NCBI RefSeq assembly: GCF_913778665.1
Contig: NZ_CAJYVQ010000011.1
Coordinates: 186,001 to 250,000 of the forward strand
Length of the DNA stretch: 64,000 nucleotides
Source: an uncultured Stenotrophomonas sp.
GTDB lineage: Bacteria; Pseudomonadota; Gammaproteobacteria; Xanthomonadales; Xanthomonadaceae
Direction: 5' to 3'
Within the stretch, counting starts at the first letter, position 1. The number at the start of each line of letters is the position of its first letter. Position numbers and translations under genes: made by a program. Below are positions 26,864 to 34,593 of this stretch, piece after piece. The notes beneath the pieces were generated by a model. That model was not told the origin of the DNA. It did no database searches and saw nothing but the letters and a program-made list of their open reading frames with translations.

Positions 26864-28216
26864 ATGTCCGATCCTCGAAACGGCCCACCGCCGCTGCCCG
26901 GATCCGCTCCCGCGACGCCGCCGCCCTTGCCGGCGGCGTCGTTGAATGGACCGGGTTCGCCGCAGGACGTCCCTCCCCTGCCCGGCAGCTTCCCGCTGGA
27001 CACCTCGAAACTGCCACAGGCCATCCGCGATGAAGTGGAAGCGCCCGATCCTGTGGCCATCGACACCTCGGCCAGCGAGCTGAAGGACGGCCTCAACCGT
27101 TGCCCGAAGTGCGGCGCCACCGACATCCGGCCAAAGGCCGGTACCGACATCCTGGTCTGCCTGTACTGCCGTCACGAATGGCATGGCGCGCGGGTCGAGG
27201 AAGAATTCGGGCTGGGCGAAGCTATCGACCAGCTGCGCGGCACCATCATTGCCTCTGGCGCACGTGACATCGATGCCGACACCTCGGCACTGATGACGTT
27301 CAAATGCACCGGGTGCGGCGCCGAAGTCACGGTCAATACCGAGAGTACGATGACGGCGCGCTGCCACTGGTGCCGCCACGTGTTCGGCGTCAACGAGCAG
27401 ATCAGCAACGGCGCCGTGCCCGATGCAGTGCTGCCCTTCCATATCAGGAAGGACGACGCGGTCGCGCGCATCCGCCAGTTCGTCGACAAGCGCCGCATGT
27501 TCGCGCTGAAGGCGTTCAAGGACCAGTTCACCCCGGAAAACGTGGTGGGCGTGTTCCTGCCCTACATGATCGTCGACAGCAATGTCAGCGCGGCGGTGGC
27601 CGGCAAGGGCGAGATCAAGACGCGTGAATACACCGTGGGCAGCGAGAAGAACAAGCGCACCCTGTACGACGCCGATGTCTACCAGGTCGAACGCCAGGTC
27701 GACTTCACCGTCGATGACCTGCCGCTGGAATCCTCGGCCGAGCGCGGGAATCTCGATACCCGCGCCAATACCAACAACATCATCAACACCATCCTGCCGT
27801 TCGATACCAAGAACGCGGTGAAATGGAACGCCTCGTACCTGGCCGGATTCACCTCTGAGAAGCGCAACCTCGACGTGGAAACGTTGCGGCCACGGCTGGA
27901 AGACCAGCTCCTGTCGATCGCCCGCGCGCAAGTGGAAGGTTCAGTGAGGCGTTACAACCGTGGCGTGCGCTGGGAGCAGGAGCAACTGGAGGTGCATGGC
28001 ACGCGCTGGGTGTCGATGTACCTGCCGGTGTGGTTGTATTCGTACCATCAGCCCGGCAAGAACGGCGGCATGCTGCACTACATCGCAGTGAACGGCCGTA
28101 CCGGCGAAACCATGGGCAGCGTGCCCGTGCAGCAATGGAAGATGCTGCTGGCGGCCCTGGCCACCGGCACCGTCATTGAAGCCCTCGCAATTGCCTTCCT
28201 GGTGGCATCGACATGA
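26864..28216 (+). CDS. TFIIB-type zinc-ribbon membrane protein
   Basis: Protein of 450 residues with a Pro-rich N-terminus, a first zinc ribbon CPKCG...CLYCRHEW (about residues 80-106), a second CTGCG...CHWCRHVF (about 147-172), a long beta-rich domain and a C-terminal membrane helix (LLAALATGTVIEALAIAFLVA). It is 21 bp downstream of the SPFH gene and overlaps the next ORF by 4 bp. Zinc-ribbon/SPFH pairs recur in bacteria; the complex may sit at the membrane. Function unproven. Confidence 0.85.
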   Translation: MSDPRNGPPPLPGSAPATPPPLPAASLNGPGSPQDVPPLPGSFPLDTSKLPQAIRDEVEAPDPVAIDTSASELKDGLNRCPKCGATDIRPKAGTDILVCLYCRHEWHGARVEEEFGLGEAIDQLRGTIIASGARDIDADTSALMTFKCTGCGAEVTVNTESTMTARCHWCRHVFGVNEQISNGAVPDAVLPFHIRKDDAVARIRQFVDKRRMFALKAFKDQFTPENVVGVFLPYMIVDSNVSAAVAGKGEIKTREYTVGSEKNKRTLYDADVYQVERQVDFTVDDLPLESSAERGNLDTRANTNNIINTILPFDTKNAVKWNASYLAGFTSEKRNLDVETLRPRLEDQLLSIARAQVEGSVRRYNRGVRWEQEQLEVHGTRWVSMYLPVWLYSYHQPGKNGGMLHYIAVNGRTGETMGSVPVQQWKMLLAALATGTVIEALAIAFLVAST

Positions 28217-28470
28217 GTGATGACAGTGGCCTCTGGCTGTTGGCGGCAGGCCCGGCCGGCGCAACCGCGCTGTACTGGGCGCTGTACCGGTATTACCGCA
28301 ACACCGACAAATCGCACTCCTTCGAGCACGAGACCGCCATCGAGGCCAAGCCGGTCACCGGCTCGGACCAGCAGGTGGGCCGTGTCACCGGCACCGAGGA
28401 GAAGCGTATCGGCGGTGACAATGTGTACGAGTACCGGAAGCGGGTGGTGCGGGTAAAGCCCGACCCGTAG
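28213..28470 (+). CDS. Small membrane-anchored protein of the SPFH operon
   Basis: An 85-residue protein with one N-terminal membrane helix (LWLLAAGPAGATALYWALYRYY) and a charged soluble tail (EHETAIEAKPV...YRKRVVRVKP). Its ATG overlaps the TGA of the zinc-ribbon gene (ATGA). Family not recognised. Confidence 0.75.
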   Translation: MSDDSGLWLLAAGPAGATALYWALYRYYRNTDKSHSFEHETAIEAKPVTGSDQQVGRVTGTEEKRIGGDNVYEYRKRVVRVKPDP

Positions 28471-28540
28471 CGCCAGGCCCTGCGTTGCTGCCCGTACTGC
28501 CGGCCGCGGGTTGCCATGCCTTCTCTGGACGTCAAGGAGG

Positions 28541-28560
28541 AGCCGGCCAGCGGCCGGCAC
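28541..28560. repeat. SMAG-like palindrome
   Basis: GCCGGCC-AGC-GGCCGGC followed by ACTCC, the same core as the GTAG elements near 51531. It may end the SPFH operon transcript. Confidence 0.6.
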
Positions 28561-28674
28561 TCCCCCTCAGCTTACCCCGCTGCTCCTGGCAGGGCTGCAC
28601 GAGGCGCACCCTCACACCGCCTTCCGCCCCGCCGGTTCGATACTCGCGCGGTCCACCCTTTCGAGGATGCTGCG

Positions 28675-29256
28675 ATGGCTGCCGTGCTCGCCCGTACCTG
28701 CTTGTTCGCGCTGTGCTGCCTGGCTCCGCCCGCCTTCGCCCAGGACGCCTCGTTCGGCTTCGCTGAACAGACCACCCGCACCGACCAGACCACGCAATCC
28801 GGCAGCACCCAGACCCAGAGCACTGGCGCGGTGTCCACCCAGACCACCACCAGCGGCCGCTCGCAGTCCGAGTCCCGCAGCGAAAGCAAAGAGATCGACG
28901 TGGGCTTAGGCGTCCACGACAACGGCGACTGGGACCCTGACCGCCGGCGCGATGAACGCGATGTGCGCGACAGCGATCTGTTCGGCAGCTGGACGCTCGG
29001 CCAGGAGAACGGCAGCGCCTGCACCATCGAGCTGAAGAACATCGCATGGTTCGGCGGCTACAGTGCCTATGTGCCTGCCGGCTGCCCGGATGGCTTCTTC
29101 TCGGCCAACCGCTGGGTGCTGTCGGGCAACCAGCTGCTGCTGACTGACACCCGCAACACCGTGTTCGGACGTTTCCGCGCGTCCGGAGGTGGGCGTTGGT
29201 CGGGGTCCCGCGACTCGGATGGAGCGCGGCTGTATCTCAATCCCAAGGGGCGTTGA
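28675..29256 (+). CDS. Secreted AprI/Inh-type metalloprotease-inhibitor-like protein
   Basis: Exported protein of 193 residues; ATG 28675 follows GAGGA and opens a signal peptide (to AFAQ). Residues ~23-75 are a Thr/Gln/Ser-rich low-complexity region (TTRTDQTTQSGSTQTQST). The C-terminal ~95 residues (LFGSWTLGQENGSACTIELKN..., GCPDGFFSANRWVLSGNQLLL) match the beta-barrel of the AprI/Inh inhibitors that block serralysin-type proteases. No serralysin gene is in the window, so the target is unknown. The low-complexity insert is not typical of periplasmic Inh. Confidence 0.8.
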   Translation: MAAVLARTCLFALCCLAPPAFAQDASFGFAEQTTRTDQTTQSGSTQTQSTGAVSTQTTTSGRSQSESRSESKEIDVGLGVHDNGDWDPDRRRDERDVRDSDLFGSWTLGQENGSACTIELKNIAWFGGYSAYVPAGCPDGFFSANRWVLSGNQLLLTDTRNTVFGRFRASGGGRWSGSRDSDGARLYLNPKGR

Positions 29257-29324
29257 CCGCGACGTGCACACGATGGGCACGGGCCGACCGCGAAGATCAG
29301 CGTCCTTCGTGCCTCGTAGCTGAC

Positions 29325-30284
29325 ATGTCCGCGCCCACCGGTTCCCGCCTGGTCATCTATGCCGCACTCGCCGGCAACCTGGCCATTGCCATCGCCAAGT
29401 TCATCGCGGCCGGTATCTCCGGCAGCTCGGCCATGCTCAGTGAGGGCGTGCATTCGCTGGTCGACACATTGAATGAACTTCTGCTGCTGTACGGGCTGCG
29501 CCGTGCCGGCAAGGCGCCGGATTCCCTGCATCCGTTCGGCTATGGCCGCGAGCTGTACTTCTGGAGCTTCATCGTCGCCCTGCTGGTGTTCGCGGCCGGT
29601 GCCGGCGTGTCGGCCTACGAGGGGATCCAGCACATCCGTCGGCCGGAACCGGCCAGCAACCACGCGCTGAGCTACAGCGTACTGGGCATTTCCATCCTGT
29701 TCGAGGGTGCTTCCTGGTGGGTGGCGCTGCGGGAGTTCCGGCGTACCAAGGGCAAACTCGGCTACTTCGAAGCCTTCCGCCGCAGCAAGGACCCGTCCAC
29801 CTTCACCGTATTGCTGGAGGACAGTGCCGCCCTTCTCGGCCTGGGCTTCGCGCTGATCGGGCTGCTTGCCGCCCAGCTGCTGGAAATGCCGGTGCTTGAT
29901 GGCGTTGCGTCACTGTGCATCGCCGGCGTGTTGGCTGCAACCGCCTTCCTTCTGGCCCGTGAAACCAAGGGCCTGTTGGTTGGAGAGCCTGCCCACCCTG
30001 CAGTGGCCGAGCGGATCATGGCGGTGGCCGAAACCGATCCGGACTTGCGTCGCGCGAACGGCGTGACCACCATGCAGATGGGGCCGGAACAGGTCGTGGC
30101 CATGCTCAGCGCCGAGTTCGAGGACGATCGGCAGACCCCGCAGATTGAAGCCTGCATCACCCGCATCGAAACGGCGGTGAAGCGGGAATATCCGGAACTG
30201 GTTGCGCTGTTCATCAAGCCGCAGACGCCCGAGGTCTATGCCGCCCGGCGCGCCGCCCTGGCCGCGCCGCCTGTGCCGGAATGA
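29325..30284 (+). CDS. Cation diffusion facilitator (CDF) family transporter
   Basis: Inner-membrane metal/proton antiporter-like protein of 319 residues. The N-terminal membrane block has SGSSAMLSEGVHSLVDTLNE (His43, Asp47 in helix 2) and HPFGYGRELYFWSF. In helix 5 the motif reads VLLEDSAALLG, as in the SLC30A9-like branch, so the usual second HxxxD/DxxxD half of the transport site is not seen. A cytoplasmic C-terminal domain follows. Start 29325 has no strong ribosome site. Metal choice (Zn, Fe, Mn or other) is not predictable. Confidence 0.87.
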   Translation: MSAPTGSRLVIYAALAGNLAIAIAKFIAAGISGSSAMLSEGVHSLVDTLNELLLLYGLRRAGKAPDSLHPFGYGRELYFWSFIVALLVFAAGAGVSAYEGIQHIRRPEPASNHALSYSVLGISILFEGASWWVALREFRRTKGKLGYFEAFRRSKDPSTFTVLLEDSAALLGLGFALIGLLAAQLLEMPVLDGVASLCIAGVLAATAFLLARETKGLLVGEPAHPAVAERIMAVAETDPDLRRANGVTTMQMGPEQVVAMLSAEFEDDRQTPQIEACITRIETAVKREYPELVALFIKPQTPEVYAARRAALAAPPVPE

Positions 30285-30314
30285 CGCTGCGTCTGCGCCC
30301 GTTTCACCTGTCCA

Positions 30315-30992
30315 ATGCGACAGTGCCACCAACGTTTAGCCGAGCCTGCCTCTGCCGTGCCGGATTGGTTGCCTGACTCTCTTCAGATCCTCCCGCGCAG
30401 CTTCTACCGGCGCCCGCCCGTCGTGGTCGCGCCCGAGCTGCTCAACAAACTCCTGGTCCGTCACGATGGCCGAACGGGTCGCATCGTTGAAGTGGAAGCG
30501 TACGCGGGCAGCGTCGATCCGGCGGCGCACTCCTATCGTGGGCAGACGCCGCGCACGGCCAGCATGTTCGGTGAGGCTGGCCACCTGTATGTCTACTTCA
30601 CCTACGGCATGCACTGGGGCAGCAACGTGGTCTGCGGCGAAACTGGCGAAGGCGTGGCCGTCCTGCTGCGCGCCACCGAGCCCTTGGCGGGGCTGGAGCG
30701 AATGCGCGAACTGCGACCGGCGGCTCGGCGTGACCATGATCTGGCCAGCGGCCCCGGCAAGCTGTCACAGGCCTTCGGGCTGGACCGCAGCTTCGATGGC
30801 GCAGACCTGGTGACCGGCAGCCACGGCATTGTCATTGCCAGCGATGGCGTGCCGCCTCCGGCGGAACCGGTGGTGGGCCCTCGCATCGGCATCACGCGCG
30901 CCGTCGATTTTCCCTGGCGATGGCACATACGTGACAATCGTCACGTATCGACCCCGCCACGTCGTACTCCCGCCCCTGCGAGGAAAGGATGA
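30315..30992 (+). CDS. 3-methyladenine DNA glycosylase (AAG/MPG family)
   Basis: Base-excision repair enzyme of 225 residues that removes alkylated purines. Family motifs: LLNKLLV, RIVEVEAYAG (catalytic Glu), DPAAHSYRGQTPRTASMFG and YVYFTYGMHW. The start at 30315 is the first ATG; a GTG at 30357 nearer the domain is possible. Its stop overlaps the start of the next small gene (ATGATGA). Confidence 0.93.
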   Translation: MRQCHQRLAEPASAVPDWLPDSLQILPRSFYRRPPVVVAPELLNKLLVRHDGRTGRIVEVEAYAGSVDPAAHSYRGQTPRTASMFGEAGHLYVYFTYGMHWGSNVVCGETGEGVAVLLRATEPLAGLERMRELRPAARRDHDLASGPGKLSQAFGLDRSFDGADLVTGSHGIVIASDGVPPPAEPVVGPRIGITRAVDFPWRWHIRDNRHVSTPPRRTPAPARKG

Positions 30993-31186
30993 TGACCCCG
31001 CTCGACAAACCACTGCGCCGCGAACTGGACATCGAGGGCCGGCCCTATACCCTCACCGTGGCCCCTGATGGCTTCAAGCTGGTTGAGAAGGGGCGACGCA
31101 AGGGCATCGCACTGCGCTGGCAGGATCTGGTATCCGGGGACGCTGCGCTGGCGACCGCACTGCAGGCATCGCTAAGGGAACGCTGA
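30989..31186 (+). CDS. Small conserved hypothetical protein
   Basis: A 65-residue basic soluble protein (LDIEGRPYTLTVAPDGFKLVEKGRRKG...) coupled to the glycosylase gene by a start/stop overlap, with AAAGGA as ribosome site. No known domain recognised. Confidence 0.7.
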   Translation: MMTPLDKPLRRELDIEGRPYTLTVAPDGFKLVEKGRRKGIALRWQDLVSGDAALATALQASLRER

Positions 31187-31221
31187 TCGGTGCGATCACC
31201 TCACATCGGCATCACTCCGCC

Positions 31222-33024
31222 GTGGCGATACATAACGCCTCGCGCACTAGCGTAGCGTTGGACAGCCGCCGCAACCGCCCTCGCCACCCAGCCCTGAAAA
31301 GCGCCATGGACGAAGCCGAACGTCTGCTCGAGATCGAACGACTGCACCTGCTGGATACCCCCCCTGAGCCGGTGTTCGATGCCATCGTCGCCGCCGCCCG
31401 CGCCGCGACCGGCATGACCATGGGCCTGATCACCGTGGTGGCCGAAGACCGCCAGTGGTTCAAGGCCAATATCGGGCTGGAGGGCGTCACCGAAACGGCC
31501 CGCGAGATCTCCTTCTGCACGCATGCAATCCGCCACGACGAGCTGTTCGAGATACCCAATGCTCGACAGGACCCCCGCTTCTCGACCAATCCCCTGGTGA
31601 CCGCCGGGCCGCGCATCCAGCACTACGCCGGCATCCCACTGCGCTCGGGCCATGGTGCACGGATTGGCACGCTGTGCCTGCTCGACCCGATGCCCGGCGT
31701 GCTGTCTCCCTCCCAACGCGAACTGATGGTTCACCTGGCGCGGGTCACTACCCAGGTACTGGAACAGCGCAGCACCCTGATGGCGCAGGTCGGCCAGGCC
31801 AAGGCGCTGCATCGCGAGCTGAAACGCAGCGAAGATTTTCTGGAGCGCACCAACCGAGCCGCCCGGGTGGGCGGCTGGGAGATGGATCTGGTCACCAGCG
31901 AAGTGCGCTGGACCCGCGAGACCAAGCAGCTGCACGGCGTGCGCAGCAACTTCGAACCCACGTTGGAGACCGCGCTTTCGTTCTATCGCGAGGACAGCCG
32001 CAATATCATCCAAGCGGCGGTACAGCGTTGCATCGACGAGGGGACCTCCTGGGAAGTACAGCTGCCGATGACCACCGCCGACGGGCGCGCGATCTGGACC
32101 CGGGTAGTCGGCAGCCGGCAACAGGTCGACGGCCATCCGCGCCTGGTCGGGGCGATCCAGGACATTACTGACGAGCGAGCCGCGCTCGACGCGCTGGAAG
32201 CGAGCGAGACCCGCTACCGGCGACTGTTCCACTACAGCCTGGGCCTGATCTGCACCCACACGCTGGACGGGACATTGACTTCGGTGAATCCGGCGGCCGT
32301 GCAGTCGCTGGGCTTCGAGGAAAGCCAGATCATCGGGCGCAGCCTGTGTGACCTGATGCCGCCGGAAAAACGCGAGGGCTTCAAGGCCTACCTCGCTCGG
32401 ATCCAGGCAAACCACACCGACGCTGGCATGATCGAGCTGATTGCCGCCGATGGTACGCGCCACTACTGGGCGTACCACAACGTGCTCGACAGCGAGGCCA
32501 GCCCGCCCTACGTACTCGGGCATGCACAGGACGTCACCGCGCTGAGGATGCAGGAGCAGCAGCTGCGCGAAATGTCCTTCAAGGATCCGCTCACGCAGTG
32601 CTACAACCGGCGTTACCTGCACCGGCTGGATGAACTGATTGATGAGCGGTGGGCCTGCGTGATGTTCGATCTGGACCACTTCAAGCACATCAACGATACC
32701 CAGGGCCACCGCCGCGGCGACGCCGTCCTGGTCGAGTTCGCCACCTTCCTGCGCTCGCCGCTGGGCAATGAGGAGACCGTGGTGCGGCTGGGCGGCGACG
32801 AATTCATGGTGGTACTTGTCGCACCCGCGAATGGCCGGTTGAGCGAACTGGAGCACTGGTACCAGGACCACGCGGCACTGTCGCCCAGCGCCTTCTCGAT
32901 GGGTGCAGCCATCAATGAGCCCGGTGAACCCGTGGCCGACACCATCCAGAAAGCGGATAGCCACCTCTACCGGACCCGCGCGCGCGTGCGCCGCGAGCGG
33001 CGCGAGGGCCCTGCCGTGCGTTGA
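31222..33024 (+). CDS. Diguanylate cyclase with GAF, two PAS and GGDEF domains
   Basis: Soluble signalling enzyme of 600 residues that makes c-di-GMP from GTP. In order: GAF (about 30-185, LLDTPPEPVFDAI to LCLLDPMPG), PAS/PAC 1 (about 215-330, ending LVGAIQDITDERAAL), PAS/PAC 2 (about 335-445), and GGDEF (about 450-595) with the intact signature LGGDEF (Gly524 region) and DLDHFKHINDTQGH. No RxxD inhibitory site precedes GGDEF, so product inhibition may be weak. No membrane helix. Start 31222 is the first ATG; 31306 (MDEAERLLEIERL) is an equally plausible start. Confidence 0.92.
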   Translation: MAIHNASRTSVALDSRRNRPRHPALKSAMDEAERLLEIERLHLLDTPPEPVFDAIVAAARAATGMTMGLITVVAEDRQWFKANIGLEGVTETAREISFCTHAIRHDELFEIPNARQDPRFSTNPLVTAGPRIQHYAGIPLRSGHGARIGTLCLLDPMPGVLSPSQRELMVHLARVTTQVLEQRSTLMAQVGQAKALHRELKRSEDFLERTNRAARVGGWEMDLVTSEVRWTRETKQLHGVRSNFEPTLETALSFYREDSRNIIQAAVQRCIDEGTSWEVQLPMTTADGRAIWTRVVGSRQQVDGHPRLVGAIQDITDERAALDALEASETRYRRLFHYSLGLICTHTLDGTLTSVNPAAVQSLGFEESQIIGRSLCDLMPPEKREGFKAYLARIQANHTDAGMIELIAADGTRHYWAYHNVLDSEASPPYVLGHAQDVTALRMQEQQLREMSFKDPLTQCYNRRYLHRLDELIDERWACVMFDLDHFKHINDTQGHRRGDAVLVEFATFLRSPLGNEETVVRLGGDEFMVVLVAPANGRLSELEHWYQDHAALSPSAFSMGAAINEPGEPVADTIQKADSHLYRTRARVRRERREGPAVR

Positions 33025-33819
33025 TCACGCCGCCCGCACCGTCACCCACGTCGGCGCGTGGTCGCTGGCCTTTTCCTGCAGGCGCACCCAGCGGTCGACG
33101 CCTGCGTCCTTCAGCCGCTCCGTCAGTACGGGATTCAACAGCAGATGATCGATACGCACCCCACGATCGCGCTGGGCATGTTGGCGGAAGTAGTCCCAGA
33201 AGGTGTAGATCGTGGCGTCGCCGTGCACCTTCCGCACCGCATCGGTCCAGCCCTGTGCGAGCAGCCGCGAGAAGGCATCGCGGACCTCGGGCTGGAACAG
33301 GGCATCTCGGCGCCACGCCTTCGGGTCGTAGACGTCGGCACCGGTTGGAATCACATTGAAATCGCCCAGCAGCAATGCCGGGTGCGGCAGATCGACCAGG
33401 CTGCGCGCATGCCGGATCAGGCGCTCCATCCAGCGCAGCTTGTAGTCGAACTTGAGCCCAGGCTGCGGGTTGCCATTGGGCAGGTAGAGGGCACCCACGA
33501 TGATCCCGTGCACCGCTGCCTCCAGGTAGCGGCTCTGCGTGTCCCCGGGCTCACCTGGCAATCGGCGGCGACTCTCAACCGGCGTGGTCCCTCGGGCCAG
33601 CAGCGCCACGCCGTTCCAGCGCGCCTCACCTTGCCAGAGCGCACCGTACCCAGCCTCCTCCAACGACGCAACTGGAAACGCGGCGTCGGTCGCCTTCAGT
33701 TCCTGCAGGGCAACCACGTCCGGCGATTCCCTGTGCAGCCAGTCCAGAAGCTGCGGCAGGCGTGTGCCGATACCGTTGACGTTGAACGTGGCGATACGAA
33801 GCGTCTTGCGCCGGGCCAT
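33025..33819 (-). CDS. Exodeoxyribonuclease III family AP endonuclease
   Basis: DNA repair nuclease of 264 residues. Motifs of the EEP fold: ATFNVNGI, LQELKA (catalytic Glu), YLPNGN, LLGDFNVIP and IDHLLLNP...SDHAP (catalytic His). ATG 33819 has GGAGG upstream. S. maltophilia has more than one such enzyme, so xthA is not assigned. It converges with the cyclase gene, whose stop is immediately adjacent. Confidence 0.92.
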   Translation of the reverse strand: MARRKTLRIATFNVNGIGTRLPQLLDWLHRESPDVVALQELKATDAAFPVASLEEAGYGALWQGEARWNGVALLARGTTPVESRRRLPGEPGDTQSRYLEAAVHGIIVGALYLPNGNPQPGLKFDYKLRWMERLIRHARSLVDLPHPALLLGDFNVIPTGADVYDPKAWRRDALFQPEVRDAFSRLLAQGWTDAVRKVHGDATIYTFWDYFRQHAQRDRGVRIDHLLLNPVLTERLKDAGVDRWVRLQEKASDHAPTWVTVRAA

Positions 33820-33985
33820 GCAGGAAGCCTCCTCTGCGCCGGAAACGGGCATTCACTGTGCGCGCCCGCGCATGCAGAATCCGTGGATGCCCTGTCACGA
33901 TAGGGTGCCGGTGGTTTCACGAACCGATGCCAAGCGCGGCAGCAGGCCGGTCACCCGTGAACAGTGCCGGAGAAGCCCCAAGAGG

Positions 33986-34593
33986 GTGCATCCGCTGCGC
34001 GCGATCTACCAGCTCGCCCCCTATCTGTTCCGCGACAGGTACCGCCTCGGCTGGGGAACCCTGGATGGCATCACGGAAAAGCTGGACTGTCTGCAATGGC
34101 TCGGCATCAGCCATGTCTGGCTGCTGCCGTTCCACTGCAACGCCGGCCGTGATGGTGGCTACGATGTCACCGATCACTACCGTATCGATCCCCACTCGGA
34201 CGACGACGCCGCGATTCAGAGCTGGTCGATGCTGCCGACGCACGCGGCATCGGCATCATCGTCGAACGGGCGACGCAGCACACTGCCAGCGCGCACCCGT
34301 GGTTCGTCGCTGCACAGCAGGACGGCCCGCCATGACGCCGCTGGTACCTGTGGCGCGACCACCTGCCTGACGACGACCTGCAGCCGATGTTTCCACCGAT
34401 CGAGGCCTCGGTCTGGACATGGGATGCCGGGGCCGGCGCGTTCAACCGGCACATGTTCCACCGGCAAGAGCCGGGCCTGTCACTGGACCATGCGCCAGTA
34501 GGGGATGAACTGCTGCGGTTGATGGCGTTCTGGCTGCGGCACGGCTCGACTGGCTTCTGCCTGAACGTGGTTCCGTACATGGTCGAGCGCTCC
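33986..34593 (+). pseudogene. Trehalose synthase (GH13) remnant
   Basis: A GTG at 33986 begins sequence typical of trehalose synthase: IYQLAPYLFRDRYRLGWG, KLDCLQWLGISHVWLLPF, RDGGYDVTDHYRIDP. Near 34222 the frame shifts; the continuation LVDAADARGIGIIVERATQH..HPWF runs to an in-frame TGA near 34334, then YLWRDHLPDDDLQPMFPP, SVWTWDAGAGAFNRHMF and FWLRHGSTGFCLNVVPYMVER follow. The nucleophile region is CLNVVPY where active enzymes have RLDAVPY. Sequence similarity stops at the convergent MacB gene. One frameshift, one stop, a lost catalytic Asp and a missing C-terminal two-thirds make it a clear pseudogene. Confidence 0.85.
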
